NCBI RefSeq assembly: GCF_023065955.2
Contig: NW_026622819.1
Span: 632,501-696,500 of the forward strand
Direction: 5' to 3'
Length of the DNA: 64,000 nucleotides
DNA from: Ursus arctos
Taxonomy: Eukaryota > Chordata > Mammalia > Carnivora > Ursidae
The notes beneath the pieces were generated by a model. It saw only the letters and a program-made list of their open reading frames with translations. It was not told the origin of the DNA and searched no databases. Both the position numbers and the translations under genes were made by a program. This document shows, piece by piece, positions 11,659 through 26,600 of the stretch (within the stretch, counting starts at the first letter, position 1; every line of letters begins with the position of its first letter).

Positions 11659-14600
11659 CTGCAAGTGTGGGAAAGACGGGGCGTTCACACGACACGTTTG
11701 CACACACGCTGTGCTTCAGACCCGGCTGGAAACGTGTCCTTGTGACTGCGGTCAGCCACAGAGCCTCGTTCTCCCAGGGTCCGGGCCACCCCCTCACCTC
11801 CCTGAGCTGTGACTCAAACGTCTATAGCTGATAAGTGCCCCCTAACCACCCAATGTCCGGAGTGTTCTGCAGTCCGTGCTTGATCGAAAAATTATAACAG
11901 CAGCATGGGGAGCTCACTGAGCAAATTCAAGAAGCCAGGGAGCAACATCTGGTTCCCTTCCTGGGACTGCCAAGATCTTGTTGAGGTCCACGCACCTACC
12001 CACCCTGTCACTCATTACAGACAGAAGGCCCCAGGCCAAGGAAGGTCACCTGCTCTCCCCAAATCAGGGTCCTGGAAGAACAAAGCACTTCTCAACACCC
12101 TGTTTTAGGACTAAAAACGCCAATAGCAGGAAGAAACAAACATCCCCAGAGTTGAATTCAACACACCTATCAGCATCTGGGGCCTCGTTCTGCCCCATCC
12201 AAGAGCCTTGGGATGTGGCCACCTGGGGCTCCTCCTGACACGGGGATGGCCAGCATCGTATGGCCAAGACCCACAATGCCTAACGCTGAGTAAATTTCAC
12301 TTAAACACTTAACTCCCATGCAGCCGCCTGACGAGGGAGAGGTTATTTTGGAACCCAGGGGGTTGGGGGCATCCTGGAGAGGGAGCAGGGCCTGCAGAGT
12401 CCTGGGGGCTGAACACGCAGCCCACACTAGCTCCAATGTGCCAGGATCGCCAGCCCTCCTGCCCTTTTCCCAGATGCCGCCCAGCACCAGCACAGTAAGA
12501 CAGATGCTGGGCACCGGGGCCATCTTACCCAGGTGGTGCTGGTCCCTGTCGGAAGGGGAGGTGTTGGAGAGGGAGCTGAGGTTGGAGGATGGCCGGGAGC
12601 CTCCGCGCTCCGCCTGTGCCTCGTGCAGATCCTGCAGGAGCTTCGCTGTCTCGTCCAAGTTCAGGTGGCTGTCGTCAGCATCCAGCTCCTTCTTCACCTT
12701 CCCTGTGCAAACAGGGCGAGTGGGCGTCAGGCATCCAGCTGCCTGGGCCAGCACTGCATGCCGGCACGATCTCTCCCTCACTTCTATGCATGCTCAGGAT
12801 GAGAGGCGACACGCGCAAAGCTGGGGGAGCCCAAGTAAGCCTGGAGGGCAGGGCAAGACCGCCTGAGTGGGCAAGAATCCAGGTGCCATGTCAAATCTGA
12901 GCCATTTCACACACAGAGTTGTTGCCCCCCTACCCCCCCAGTGTAAACAAGTAGGAAGCGGGACGGTGTGTGCTATGGAGGCTTGCAGACACCAGGACAG
13001 GGCACAGGCCAGAGCCAGGGGGTGCCCCGGACAGTGGGCGGGCTGAGAGCTGGTGAAGATGGGCTGCCTGGAAAGCTCCCAGGTCTGGGCCGAGAAGGAC
13101 CTGTGTGTGCATGGGAGGACAGAACCCTGCCAGGGAGTTCACACACGTCTGCCATAACCCGTGGCCCAAGTCTGCAGAAGGGTGTGGCCCAATGGTGGGA
13201 CGTCCCCCCTAAACTAAATGTGGCTTGGAGCCACCCTAAGAACATCGCAAAGCAAAACATGGACAGGGTCCGATGGCTACAAGTCACTGATGGCCTGTCA
13301 GACAAGACCCAGCACACCTCCAAGGCATGCGACCCAACACAGCACCCGAGGACCGATGAACCTCTACCGGGCAGGCGGAGGGTAGGGAAACGGCCCCACC
13401 AAACATGGGAGGAAGGGCATGAACAAGACTGGAGTCACATCAGCGACCGTGCACTCCCTAGGGAACCATCAAACCTGGCAGTAGGCGTGGGGAACCCCAA
13501 ATAACTGGGAAAATAACCAGTGGCAAGACATGAGACCTGAGCTGCAGAGGGTTACTGCACTGAATACAAACAATCTAAAAACGCTCCAACCAAAGGCAGA
13601 GCTGCTGGGCTGGGTGACAAAGCAAGCCCTGGCCTCACGCTCTCTGCAGGTCTGAGAAAGCCACTTCTGACGTAGGCAGCGTTTGTCAACTTTGACAATG
13701 GTGACCCCCAGGGTTGGGTTGTTCTTGAGGGGCTGCTCCAGTGCTTCAGAATGTTAGCAGTATATCTGGCCTCCACCCCTCAATGCCACAAAGCACTATA
13801 CCCCAAGTGTGACAGCCAAAGACATCTCCAGACACTGCCACAGACAATGGCGGGGGGGGCGGCAGGGGAGAGTTGGGGGGGAGATTACTCTCAGGTGAGA
13901 AACCCTGCAGTTAAGCTCAGGTGTGTCCAAAGTAAAGGCAAGGAGAAGGAGCACCACGAGAACCCCTGGTCATCAGGGTGGCCAAGGAGACTGAAAGCCC
14001 GAGTGCCGTGCAGAGCACAGAACACGTCTTGCGTGGTGGAGGCCACGTGGATGCACGTGCACACACAAATGCACTAACAGCAGGCCGAGGCAGGCAGCCC
14101 ATTCCTGAACCACCACGCTGAGGGACCTTGGTTATCCTTCACATGCAGCCTGACACTAGAAAGGAAATGGGGCAACGCCGCCTTGGGGCCATCTGGGAGG
14201 GGGGCCCAAGGACGGCCGCCAGACTCCTGGAAGCAAGGACTGCCCTCAATGCACCAGCCCCGGGCCCCTGGGAACCGCCCAGCAGACTAATGCAGCACCA
14301 GGAACAAGAGCACAGGGTCCACTTCTTCCAGCGGAGCCTGACGATGTGAGCATGCCCAGCACAACCTACCCAGAGAGCCGAGCATGGAGATGTCCAGAGA
14401 GGCATCAGAGTAGGACTTCATTGACATGAAGTCCAGGACGGAGCTTCCGTCGCCCAGCGAGTCCCCAGCCTGCAGGAGATAGGTAGAGACCAATCAGAAA
14501 GAGATGTCACTGAGTGGGCAGTTAACACCAGCTACTGAACTCACGGAGTGACTGGAGCATCAGGACCCTGCACCCACAGGTGGGACAGGCCTGTTCTGCC

Positions 14601-17600
14601 ACGTCCATCCCGGGGAGCAGGCAAGACCACACTATGTCCAGTCCACACTGCAACCCACGAGCATGGGGAGTGAGCTCAGGAGTGGGTGCCACTGCTGGCT
14701 CTCGGGGATGAACAGGTGCTGAGGGAATGCGGGACAGGTCCCTGCAACAGGCAGACACACAGGATCTGAAAGGCTCACGGCTACTTCTCTGGGATCACAC
14801 TTAACAGCGTGGCAGACTCCAAGCCAGCATGTTCTCTCTCCTTTTGTGGCTGCCCCAAGCCCTCCTGACCCTCTCCTGTATCAATTTCCTGCTCTGCGTC
14901 ATTACAGAAACAATGCTGTGCTGTCTGAGACATACTCCCCACCACACACAAACCTTCTATGCCTGTTTGTTGCTCAAAGATACTAGAATGTAACAGCTAG
15001 AGTATGGCTATTTTTAAAATCAACATAAAGAGATCATCTCTGGTATTTTAAGGGAGATATACTACCTAAGACCCCAAGGCCCCCAAATTCTGCCAAGTCA
15101 CACCCTCACCTTGGTGCTGGATCCTAAGTCACTGATGGAAAGTTACTGTCCAGTAACAGTGCACTCCCTGACACACACCCTGGAAGGGCAGTTTCTTCAC
15201 CAGATAGTTAAAAAACAAGAAGTTCAGCAGATGCAGACAATCAGTGGGCCTGGCTTGCGCAGAGGCATCTCACATGCCCCCACTCCATCCTCTGCCCTCC
15301 CTGGAGCTTGAAGACTCACACAGTGTCCCCAGCAGACTGGACAGCAGGGACAGGCATCCACCTCCACCCAGTGACTCACAGGGACCTGGAAAAGGGGGAG
15401 CTGAAGCTCTTGCTACTGAGCAAGGGGGCACCAAGCCTGTGAGCCCTCTCCTGTCAGACTGCCTTCTCTGGGTGTGAGATCTCTCCCACTGGGCTGTCCC
15501 ATGAGACTGTCTGGGCCTGGGTGTGAGCCCGCTCCCACTGGGCTGTCTCATCTGGTGTGAACCCCCTTCTATTGGGCTGTCTTGTCTGGGTGACCTGAGA
15601 ATTAGCTTCTTTCACCTGACTTTCATAAGAGCCACTTGTGTATGCTCTGTTAAATAACTTCTGTCAAGAGGAAGTGTTACAGTGATAACTTTGGGTTCCC
15701 AACAATACCAGGCTGAACTCACGTGTAGAGTACGGTGGTAGCCAGACACCAGGGGTGAGTGCTGACATAGTCCTACAACCACTCCACCATTAGCATCCCG
15801 CTCTGCAACCACAGACTGAGGCTTGGCGCTGTTTGTTATCCTGCCCAGGGCCCAGCACAAGGCCCTCGTTCCTTACGTGGCTGGGACAATCATCCCACAG
15901 CTGTGGCTTTCAAGGTTATTATAGGTTTACCTGATGACCCTAAAACATGAGGCAACTTGGAACTTGTAAAAACAATTTGAAAAAAGCTGGTTTGCTGCTA
16001 ACTTATTTCCCTAGAAACCACACAGAGCCACAGTCCCCCTACATACCCCAAGAAGCATCCCAGAGGCTAGAGTGCCCGGTGGCTGCCCTGCAGTGTCCTG
16101 GAAACTACTCTGGTGCCCACCTTCCCATCAGCCGGTTTTGCATACTTGTTAAGTATGGAGATCTATACTCCAAGGTAGCGTCAAAAAACACACTATCGTT
16201 ACACTTTGTGCCTCTGAGTGTGTTAAAAATTTAAGTCTAAAGAAAAACATGAATGCTGTATTTGCAAAGATGTCTGGGAGCCCCAAGTCGTGACGGCAGC
16301 ACACCGCCACAGATGTCGTGAAGGGTGCAAGCACCAATGGAAGGAAGTGAGAGGAGGCAGAGGCAGGCACCTCCTCATATGCCAACTCCAGGCAACACAC
16401 CGCCTGCCAACAGGAAAGACACACAACAGCTGGATGCCACCGCAGGCTTAAGGAGGAGGGTGGGGAACTGGGGTGTGTTGCTCCCGGCACAAGGGACAGC
16501 CTAGGTGACAGGAGGCTCCTTCTGAAAGCTCCCTGGGCTGCCCCCGGGCTGTCTGCGTGGAGGCACTGGTGGTAGGACAGAGGGTGCTGAGTGCTGGGCT
16601 CCCAGCTCAAGACAGCCTACAGCACAGACCCCACGTACGACTTGTGCTCCTTGCCATGGCACACCTGCATAACCCAGAGACCCTGAGCAAAGCCCTGCCT
16701 GCATCTCAAATCTGGCCACACCAAGGAACACACCCCCTCCTCAGGGGAGACACCCATGCCACCCTCTCCATTCTGTCACTCAATGAGCCCCACCTGATGG
16801 GCACCTGACACGCCTCCTCTGAGCGGGCCCTCCATCCACTGAGGCCAGGTAACACCTGTGACCCAGGCCCCCACAGCCTGCCCAGAGGCCTGGTGCCTCT
16901 GCTCCAACACAGGGGCTGTGTTCAAAGCTTGTTGTCAACATGCACGCTCCAAGTTACCCCAAGGGACAGGAAAAACGGGGAAACCGAGGCCAGACCATGA
17001 TGAAGTTTCCTCAAATGCGGTCTGCTTTGGGTGCTGGGGATGCCCTGAGATCTGTCAAGCTGGCTTCACTGACAAGTGTGCAGTACACACGCACCTGGCT
17101 GACAGCACACAGTACCTGCCAGGAGGGCCGGAAGAACCCACCGCACCAGAAACAAGCTTGCTCCTTGCTCTACAGGCCCCAGCAGGCCCAGCCCTCCCAG
17201 ACACCTGTGAAGACAGAGCCTCCAGCATGGCCACTGCTCTGCTGCTGCTGCATGTGGGCTGGACGAGAAGCGCTGTGGTTTTCCATCCCTTTCCCGAGTC
17301 ATTAAAAATCAGGGCGGAGGAGACTACCACTTAATCAGCTTCTCAATAAAACAACACACCCCCCTCATCTCAGCCATCCCATTTCAGAGGCTGAACACCA
17401 TCATTCCCCACAGGAACACTAATAATTCGGTTTTTACTTACTAGTCTGTATAACTCACCTTCACTTCGTCTGGTGGCTTCACTGGAACATTTCTCCTCTG
17501 CAAATCAAAACAGGTGAGAAGCCGATTTTTCCACAACAGTTTTATATGGAACAATTCATTCACATCACGTACGCACGTCTAAATTAAAAACAGCTTATTC

Positions 17601-20600
17601 GCTATTGCTGGGGCTGTCCTAATGATGTTCACACCATATTGTGAATCGAATTTGGGCCTTGCCTGCTTCCACGGTGCTGGCAGAGATGGAGCGAGATGGC
17701 CAACTTGACCCACGGAGGACCCGATTTGCATAGCCCCAGCCAAGATCCCCAGTGGGCTGAGTGCCCTGGGAATATCCTGGACGGGATGGAGATGGAGAAG
17801 TGAGAGAGCACCCAACCTGTTCCTGCAGCGCTAGACGCTTAAAACACAAAGTCCGACGTTGTACCCTGTGTCTCAGGGGCAATACGGGAAAAATACCAGG
17901 CCTGGCGGTTTACCCTGTTAGATGAAGAGGCACCAAAGCCCTCAGGTGGCCTGGATTATGGGGCCAGGTACCCTTCTCCTCAGGCTGCACAATGCCTATA
18001 AGAGGCTTACACTTCACCCCTACTGTGTGACCACGGCCTGAGCAGGGCCCAAAGTCACCTGGGGCCACTACCACGTGACCACATTCTGTAGGGGATCCAC
18101 AGCCACATGTGACCACGTGTGGCAATCACAAGCCTAAACCTAACCGTCCTACAATCTGGCAGGAGCGTCACCTTGAAAATACCCTAGCTATGTGCATCTA
18201 CCTAAAAACAATAATCAGCTTCCAAATGTCTGCATCTGCGCTCTTCTGTTTGTGATAACGTTTTGGAAATTCACCCGCACTGCAATTTTTATAAACTTAA
18301 GTAGAAAAATACATATCGCCACTATTTTAACGTCCTGCTCTAAGCACCACACAGCATAAAGACACAGCTTCAGACTCTGTGCCCAGGTGCAGCCCCGGAG
18401 TAAACTTTCAGACCACAGTACAGAAAACAGCACCTGCAGCACTGTGGCCACACCAAGCTGAAAAGTGAGAGTTCACTGGCTAGGCGGGGCAAAGTCTGGA
18501 GGGGAGGACACAGCTCCTCACAGGAGCTCCACAAATCTGGGAGGGACAAACCCAGCTGACCTAACCTGTGCACACACAGATGGGACACTGTGGGGCCAGG
18601 CACACATGGTGAGACACATCTGAACTCCACCCAGCCAGAGCAAAGTCCTCACTGAAACTTGACCACCAGAGGAGGCCCCAGAAGGGCCATTCCTTAGTAT
18701 CCGGGCCAAACTCGCCCAACATAAAGGCCACCTAGACTCGCCCTAACAAAGTCTAAAAACAAACCCCAAGAAATCAGGTGACTCACAAAGACTCTGCCAA
18801 AATGAACATCAATGTTCCTTAAAGGAACACAGTAAAATCCAGACCAGCGTTGCCCAGCAGTAACCTAACATCAGCATATACCAAATTTTAATTTTCTAAT
18901 AGCCAACAAAAATTAATGTTAATGCGCAAGTAACAGTAACATATTTTACTTAATCTAACGTACTGAAAACATTTTTTATTTCAACATATAATCCAAATAA
19001 ACCAATGAAATATTTTTACATTTCATTTTTTGTACTAGTCTCTAAAATTCTGGTTTGCAGCTCACATTTTCATCATATCTAAATTCAGATAAGCCACAGT
19101 AAAATTTCCACCAGCCACTTGTGGTTGCTGGCTGCCGTATCAGCACAGTCTAGACAACAGAGAGACTCAACAATGTGACACCTAGAATCCAATAAAGCAA
19201 AAAAACCCAGCAAATTGTGGCCTATAAGCAGAGAAAAATCTGCCAATAGGCAAATCCAGAAGTGACAGAGATGAAAGAATTAGAGACAGATAGATGACAG
19301 AAGGACTGTGAAAGCAGCCGTAATAAATACCAGAAATAGGTCCAAAGATTTATAGGAAAGCATGAAGGTAACGTGAAAGGGGGGCAGATGCAAGAAAGAA
19401 TGAAACAGCTAGATGAACACAGCACCTGATGGAGACGAGGCATAAACCACGTCACTCAACTGAAGCCATGGCCACAGAAACCAAACGCAAACGAGGGGGA
19501 AAAAGACTAAAAGGGAGCAGAGCATTGACAGCATGCAGGTAGAAAAATGATGAAAGTGGGGTGTGGGCAGAAATGGTATTTGAAGAAATACAGATGAAAA
19601 TCTTCTAAATTTGAGGAAAACTATAAACTGATAGGTCCAAGAGGCTCAACAAATATTATGCGGAATAAACATGAAGAACACAAGGAGCCGCTGGAAATCA
19701 GTCACAGGGTTCAAATTTAAAAGCATCTAGAGGGGGCGCCTGGGTGGCACAGCGGTTAAGCGTCTGCCTTCGGCTCAGGGCGTGATCCCGGCGTTATGGG
19801 ATCGAGCCCCACATCAGGCTCCTACGCTATGGGCCTGCTTCTTCCTCTCCCACTCCCCCTGCTTGTGTTCCCTCTCTCGCTGGCTGTCTCTATCTCTGTC
19901 AAATAAATAAATAAATAAATAAAATCTTAAAAAAAAAATAAAAGCATCTAGAGCAGCGTTCAGTAAAGAGCAGCTACTCGAGGCTTTGTGGGCACGTAAG
20001 GTCTGTAGCACACTCCTCTTTCCTTTTCTTACAGCCCTTAAGAAAGGGAAAAGAACATTCGTAGCTTAGGGGCCTGAGTTCGCCAATCCTGAATGTTACC
20101 AGGAGACATGTGACAAGTGGAAAATACAGATGAAAAGGACAACAGACACTTCGGAAACAATGTAGTCAGGCATCTTTTAAAGTAGACAGGAAAACAACCA
20201 CCTGTAATTCCAGACCCTGGAAAAATGAATTTCAACAATAAAAGTAAAATAGGAATGTTTTTCAGACCAAAAAAAAAAAAGAGCTGAGCAAATTCACTGA
20301 CAGCAAGTCTATACCAGAAGAAGTATCAAAGGAGGTTCTTGAGGACGAAGGAAAATGACAGCAAATGAAATTCGGGTATACAAAAAATTATAAAAAGTGC
20401 CAAGAAATGGTGACTATGGTCAATAGGGACAACTTTTTTTGTTTTTAAGTTCCTCTGAAAGAAAACTAGCTACTTACAGTAAAAACATGAAAATAAAAAA
20501 TGAACTAGGGAAGAACAGCTGGCAAGAACCATGTCAGTCCAGATGGGCTCTTCCTACAGCAGCGGCACCAACGGCAGAGGCCAAGGGCACGTGTGTGCCC

Positions 20601-23600
20601 AGCAAGGGCGGCAGCACGGTGCACCCACCTGCCTCAGCTGGAAGAGCATTCGTGAGTGGTCCCCACCAGTGATCTGGTCCAGGAGGTCGTCCACCATTTT
20701 CTTGCTGTAGCTCCCAGCATCCTTCACGAACTCCTGCAGGCTGGAAGGGTGGTGGAAGAACATGATCAAGCAGGCACTGCATCCTCTAGTCTTCCAGATT
20801 CTTTCACCAGCACCGGTGGTCCTGATCCCAGGAGCCCACCCTGTCAGCCCATCTCCTCAGATGTTCCCCTACAAGAGAGGGTCTTACTGAGAGTGGCAAA
20901 CCTCCTAGACATAGTTCTGAGGAGGGGGTCAGGAGTCTTCATCAGCTCTCCAAAGTGGTCCGTGGCCCAGAAAGGTTAAAAACATCTCAAAACAAAATTA
21001 TTTTAAAAAAAGGGAAGTGAATAACAGTCTGTGTTCAGTTGACCCTCAAACAACACAGGATTAGGGGCGCTGAACCCCGCAGCTGAAAATCTACATATTA
21101 GCTTCTGATTCCCCCAAAACTTAACTACTAATAGTCTACTGTTGACTGGAGGCCCCTATGACAACACAAAACACTGAGTAATACAGATCTCGTACATTGT
21201 ACGTATTACGCATCATATCCTCACGATAAAGCAAGCTAAAGAAAAACACGTTACCGGGAAAATGATTAGAGAGAAAATGTGCTTACAGCGCTGTACTACT
21301 TTTAACGAAAAGAAAAAAGCTGCATAAAGTGGACTCGCACAATTGAAAGCCACGCTGCTCAAAGGTCAACCAGATATCTTACACTAACTTCTGTACGAGA
21401 AGCATAATTTTATCTTTTTTTTTTTTGGATTTAAACACGTAAGTAGATTGAGGAGAGATGCTCTGCGATGGGGAGGGAGGAACAGGTACGGGAGCAAGTC
21501 TCTCCACACACACCCTAGAGTGTCATGTTGATTTCTGGATCATGTGAATGCTCAAAAATAAAAAATAAATAAAACCAAAATATTTAAAAAGGAGGCAGAG
21601 AACAAAAGCCGAAGTCCTAGCATCAAAGCCTGGGCAAAGGCTCAGAAGGGCTTCCCAGATGTCAGACCTTCCACAGAGTGAGGAGGGCTGCCAGTGCGGA
21701 AGTGAAACCACAACGCACAAGTCCCACCAGGTGCATGTCAGGAGAAACCACCAAACTGAGGTGTGAAGGGAGAGCCGGAACACTCCCAGCGTGGTCTGGA
21801 AGTGCCTCGGAACAGAGCATGTGGGGGGGTGATGTGGGGATGCCAGCAAGGAGCACTGTCTGCCCGCCTCCGTGTGCTGCCCTCGCCACTGGGGTTTCGG
21901 ACGTGCGGCACCCAGAGCGTGTACGTATTTCAGGAGCAGGTGCTGGACAAGGCCACCGCTGTCTGGAACACCATGCCACCTGAGCTGAAGGTGGCTGCTG
22001 TCCCCGAAGGGCTGTGACAGGGCAGAGCGGTAAAGGAGCGTGTCTCCACTGGTGACACTGCCCTCGCCCACAACAAACCTCCCCCTTGGTTTTCCACTCC
22101 TACTTCTTTGGTCTCACAAAAACCTGGTTAGGTACTCACTGCAATAATGATAACTGATTTCTTAGTCTTCATTTTTAAAATATACCCCGAATTCTGTTTA
22201 GAATTAAACAAAGGTCTAATACGGAAAAAATCCATTTCTCAGAGGTTAGCAAAATTTTACTTTCCTCCTGGAAAAATACTAAAATTCTATAAGAGTGACC
22301 CACTTCTACTTGGCACACAAAGCAAAAAAATACACACAAGAGCAGTTCTAAAAACCACAGCATGATTTTAAAAGCACATCTTAACCACTGCTAGGGACTC
22401 GACTGTGTCCCGTAATCCTTACGTTGAAGCTCTGACCCCAGGGCCTCAGAACGTGGACGGCTTTTGGAGACAGAGCCTTAAGAGGTGATTAAGTTAGAAC
22501 GAAGTCTTTAAGGGAGGCCCTGACCCGTTCTGATTGGTGTTTTTAAGGAAGCACTATCAGGAGAAGTCTCACATACAAGGACGCCCACGTGAGGACACAG
22601 GGAGACTATGGTCTGCACGCCAAGCAGAGGCCTCAGGAGAAACAGTGCTGCCTGTGCCTGGATCTCAGACTAACAGCCTCCACGACCACCAGACGATACA
22701 TGCCTATCACTTAAGCCACCGGCCTGCGCTGCTGTTTCGGTGGCCCGGGCAGACCAGTACAGCCGTGAAGCCACATCTCAATAAAATCGCGGAACAAGCT
22801 CGACATGCGCACCACAGGTCACGCGCACACAAGTCCTTTTCTGACCTACACCCCGGATCATCACCTGCTACAGGACCAGCGCAGTTACCGCGACGAGACC
22901 GACTTGCAGCACACCAGTGGTTTACGGAAGGTGACTTGGAGACGTCTGCTCTGTAGGCCCGCCGCCACTGGCCATCTCCTCCACACGCGCACAGACAGGC
23001 CGCCCACCACGCACTAGGGAAACGGCTCCCACCGCAGAGCCAGCAAGAAACCGTCCGCGTTTCTGCGCGTGGCTACACCAACCCTGCTTACCTCAGCGCG
23101 CACTGCACACCCGTCTCATCTCCGTAGGCGGAGTAGAGCAGCTCCGTCTCGTCCGATTTCAAGTCGCCAAACACCGAATTGTTGTGCATTGAAAGTGCAG
23201 TGGTGGCACTGGAGAGAAACGTCACTAAGAGCACAAGAGGGAGAGCACAAGGACATCAGACGCACATGCCAGTGCCACCCGGGACGAGACGCGCTCCAGC
23301 ATCCTGCAGGCTGTGCCCCCCACCAACCCCCAGTGTCACGCGCTTGCTTGTGTGCCGCTGCCACTCAGCACCCCGAAGCAGTACCAGCTTTCTGGGCCTC
23401 CCTAGCAGAACTGCCTCGGTACCCTCGTATCACCTTGTGTGCGCTCTGCAGGGGTGTGAGCACCAGGCTCCCGTCCCACCCCAGGCAGCGCTGCAGACTG
23501 AGCCTGCGAGCAGAGACAGGCTCCTGCTGAGGGGAAGTGGAGGGACTCAGAGGGTCCCTGCCCCGAAGGAGGCATTGCTGGCACCTCCACGTGAGGTCAG

Positions 23601-26600
23601 GGCTCGAGAGGAATGGTGGAGGGGGCACTCCAGGCCTTTCCCCGCTCGATGCCAGCAGTTCCACAGTGTGGCCAGAGAAAGTCCCCAGACACTGCCAGAG
23701 GTCCCCGGGGAACAAAACTGCTGCTCGCCCCGACATACCCAAAACCAGCAAGCCGGCCAAACACGTCTCTCAGACACAAGCACAGGCACAGCCAACACGC
23801 CAGTCCCCTCTCTCCCTCCCCCACTGTGCTCACCCCTGCCCACCATCATTCCCTAGACACCTTCGTGCACCCCACCCAGGGTCAGCATGGAGCTCAGACA
23901 CACCTGCTGGTAAGAACAGACAGCAAGAGCTTGCCCACTGATGTTTATTGCCCTCACTTCAAATGACCCGAGGTTCACTGCTGGTTCAGAGCCAGCATGT
24001 GGATACCGTACTGAAAACAGGTGAGCCCGGAAGATCTTGGGAGAAGACTCAGGGTCCACATCTCTGCTGTGACCCCCTGCCCCTACCTACCCACCTCACT
24101 CACCTTTGCCCCTTCTCTCGTCTTTGAAGCCCAGCGTGGTGAAGCCAGGGAGCAGCTTGCTGGAGAGCGAGCTCAGGTCCACGGGGTGGGTCTCCTCCTC
24201 TGCAAGGGGACCAGGCTGTGAGCAGGCAGCTCGGGGAGCTCCCAGCCCCCACAGGGCCTCATGTGGGCACGTGGGGGAGGGCACGGGGGCTCTCTACAAA
24301 GACCAGCTAAAATCAAATTTACAGAAGCCACTACAATTCTCAAACCTTCCCTTTCTCCTCCTAAACTAGGAGTTATCAGCTCGTCTGTTCTCTTACAAAG
24401 ATGTTACCACTCATTTCAGACACGGAAGTCAGCCAGGGTCCACACTCGGAGAACACTAAGCAAACCTGCCTATCTAGGGCCACATGAAGAATACTGCCAG
24501 GTGCCCCAGGCGGTGGGAGCGGCGCCACACCCATGCGGGTGAGAACAATGAAGAATATTTCACTTTCCTTCGTGTGTGAGTGAATGTATTACAAGTGCAA
24601 GTGAGCTTTGCTTTTCTACAAAGGACAAGCCTTCAGGGCACTTTTCAAAGAGATAGATGAGTATATAAATGCTTCTGAGAACCCCCAGAAAGGACTGCAC
24701 AGGTGAACAAATCAGCGTCTGTGTCTCTCTCAAGATCTTCCTTAATAGGATTACCAAACAGGGCATTTCTTCTGAAGCGCATGTCTGGGCCTCTTTTGAG
24801 CTTTGCAAGTGGGAGTCTTGAGCACTCCGCTTTCTCAAGGGGAGCCCTCACTGAGTATCAGTAAATCCTCTGTGATGGTACCAGAAGTCAAGCCACAAGC
24901 ATTCCTAGAACCACAGCTCTACGGGAGTGCAGCTCTAGACCTGCTGCCTGTGCTAGGGACCAACGGGGCAGAAGAGGTCTGAGCAGGACCTCTGCCCCCA
25001 TGGGACAACTGCCCTCTGTCCATCTGTCACACCCGCGTCGTGTCAAAGGGGAATATACAGGAGCATGAAACCAGACGGGGACTCTTCTCCACGCTTTACC
25101 ACTGGGGCCATGCTCTGCAGGGGAAATGCTGATCTCAAACAGGTCATCAAGTTTTAAAATCCTTGGTAGTGCAAAGACTAACAGAGCAGTGTGTGGGCCT
25201 CGGAGAAGCCCAGCCCTGCAAGGGGCCACGCACCGTCGGCGTCTGGCTCAGCCGTGTTGACCACGCTGTAGAGCAGGCTGCCGTCCCCGTTCTTCTTCAG
25301 GTAACCCATCTGCAAGAAAGCACACCTGAGTGTCCACCCCCCAACTGGCATCCTACGGCTGGGGTTTCTACTGAAACGCCAACAAAATAAAGGCCTTCAA
25401 GTATGACCTAACTGGGATGAATCCCAGAAGGCCACGAGGTTCTTGCCTTTCCCACAGAAAAGGCTACAGGGGCCCCTCTCATACCTTCCCGAATTTAATA
25501 TCAGACCCGTGTGCTCTGGAAGAACTCAAGCTCCTTGTGACCCTTCTAAAGGAGCTTCTGAAACAGGAGGCTTTACCCAGAGACAACCATCTTACAGGAC
25601 ATCAGAACCTGAACCAGACGAGCCAGAACAAGACCCTGGTCGCCAAGTGCCATGTCAGCAGACGGCCTAAAGGCTCCACCGCCAAACCACTAGGGACTTA
25701 CTTCCACTTAAAGACTAACCACTGAGCAAAACTACTCCTCCTCTGAAGGCCGCCGGGAAGGTTCAGAAGAGGGGCACCCGCATGTCAGTGTGGGGAACGG
25801 GAGGAGGGTGGCCTTCGGGCCTGTATGCTGGAGCCTGAGTGCAGGGTGGGGAGGGGAGGCAGGGACAGGCGATCCATTGCCACTGACCAAGTAACTGCAG
25901 TCAGGATTCTCGCTGTGGAATTCTAACCGAAAGGGAGAAGAGTGAGATGGACACAGTGCCGGGAGCAACGGGGGTTTGGGTGTGGACACATGCTTCTGAC
26001 GCGTTCACACAGGTCAGCACTGGGTCTTTCCGAGCTCCACCCACAGAGGGCCCCACCAAGTGCCCAGGGCTCCCTGGAGACCCCAGGGCTAGAGCACTAC
26101 AGGCATGCAGACCAGCGGGTCCAGCAGCACAACCGGAGCTACACAGGGAACTTCAAACTTTCCACCAGTAAGGTTTAAAGCAAGTACAAAGACATTGACC
26201 TCAATGTAGCTTACGTAACCCAACATACCTAAAACGTTATCATTCAAAATTCTTGACATACCACTGAGCGTGCATCTTAAAGCCTTCAAGCGGAAAAAAC
26301 GATATGAAGCTCTAATGTTTTTTTATACAGGGTACATGCTGACATAAGACGATATACCAGGTCAAGTAAAAGGTACCAGAATTAATTTCACCTGTCCTTG
26401 TTACCCTGACTACCAGGACTAAAACTGTATGCAGGACCCTCACTATTTCTACTGGACATGCTGGTCTATTCTTACAGCAGCAATGGTGCTCAAATGAGGG
26501 TGGGGCCTCTTCCTGAGGACCAGCAGCTGCTGGGGCAGCTCCCACGGGCCACACCTGGGTCTCATGGAACCCCTGGGGCATTGCAGAGGTGTATGGAGAC

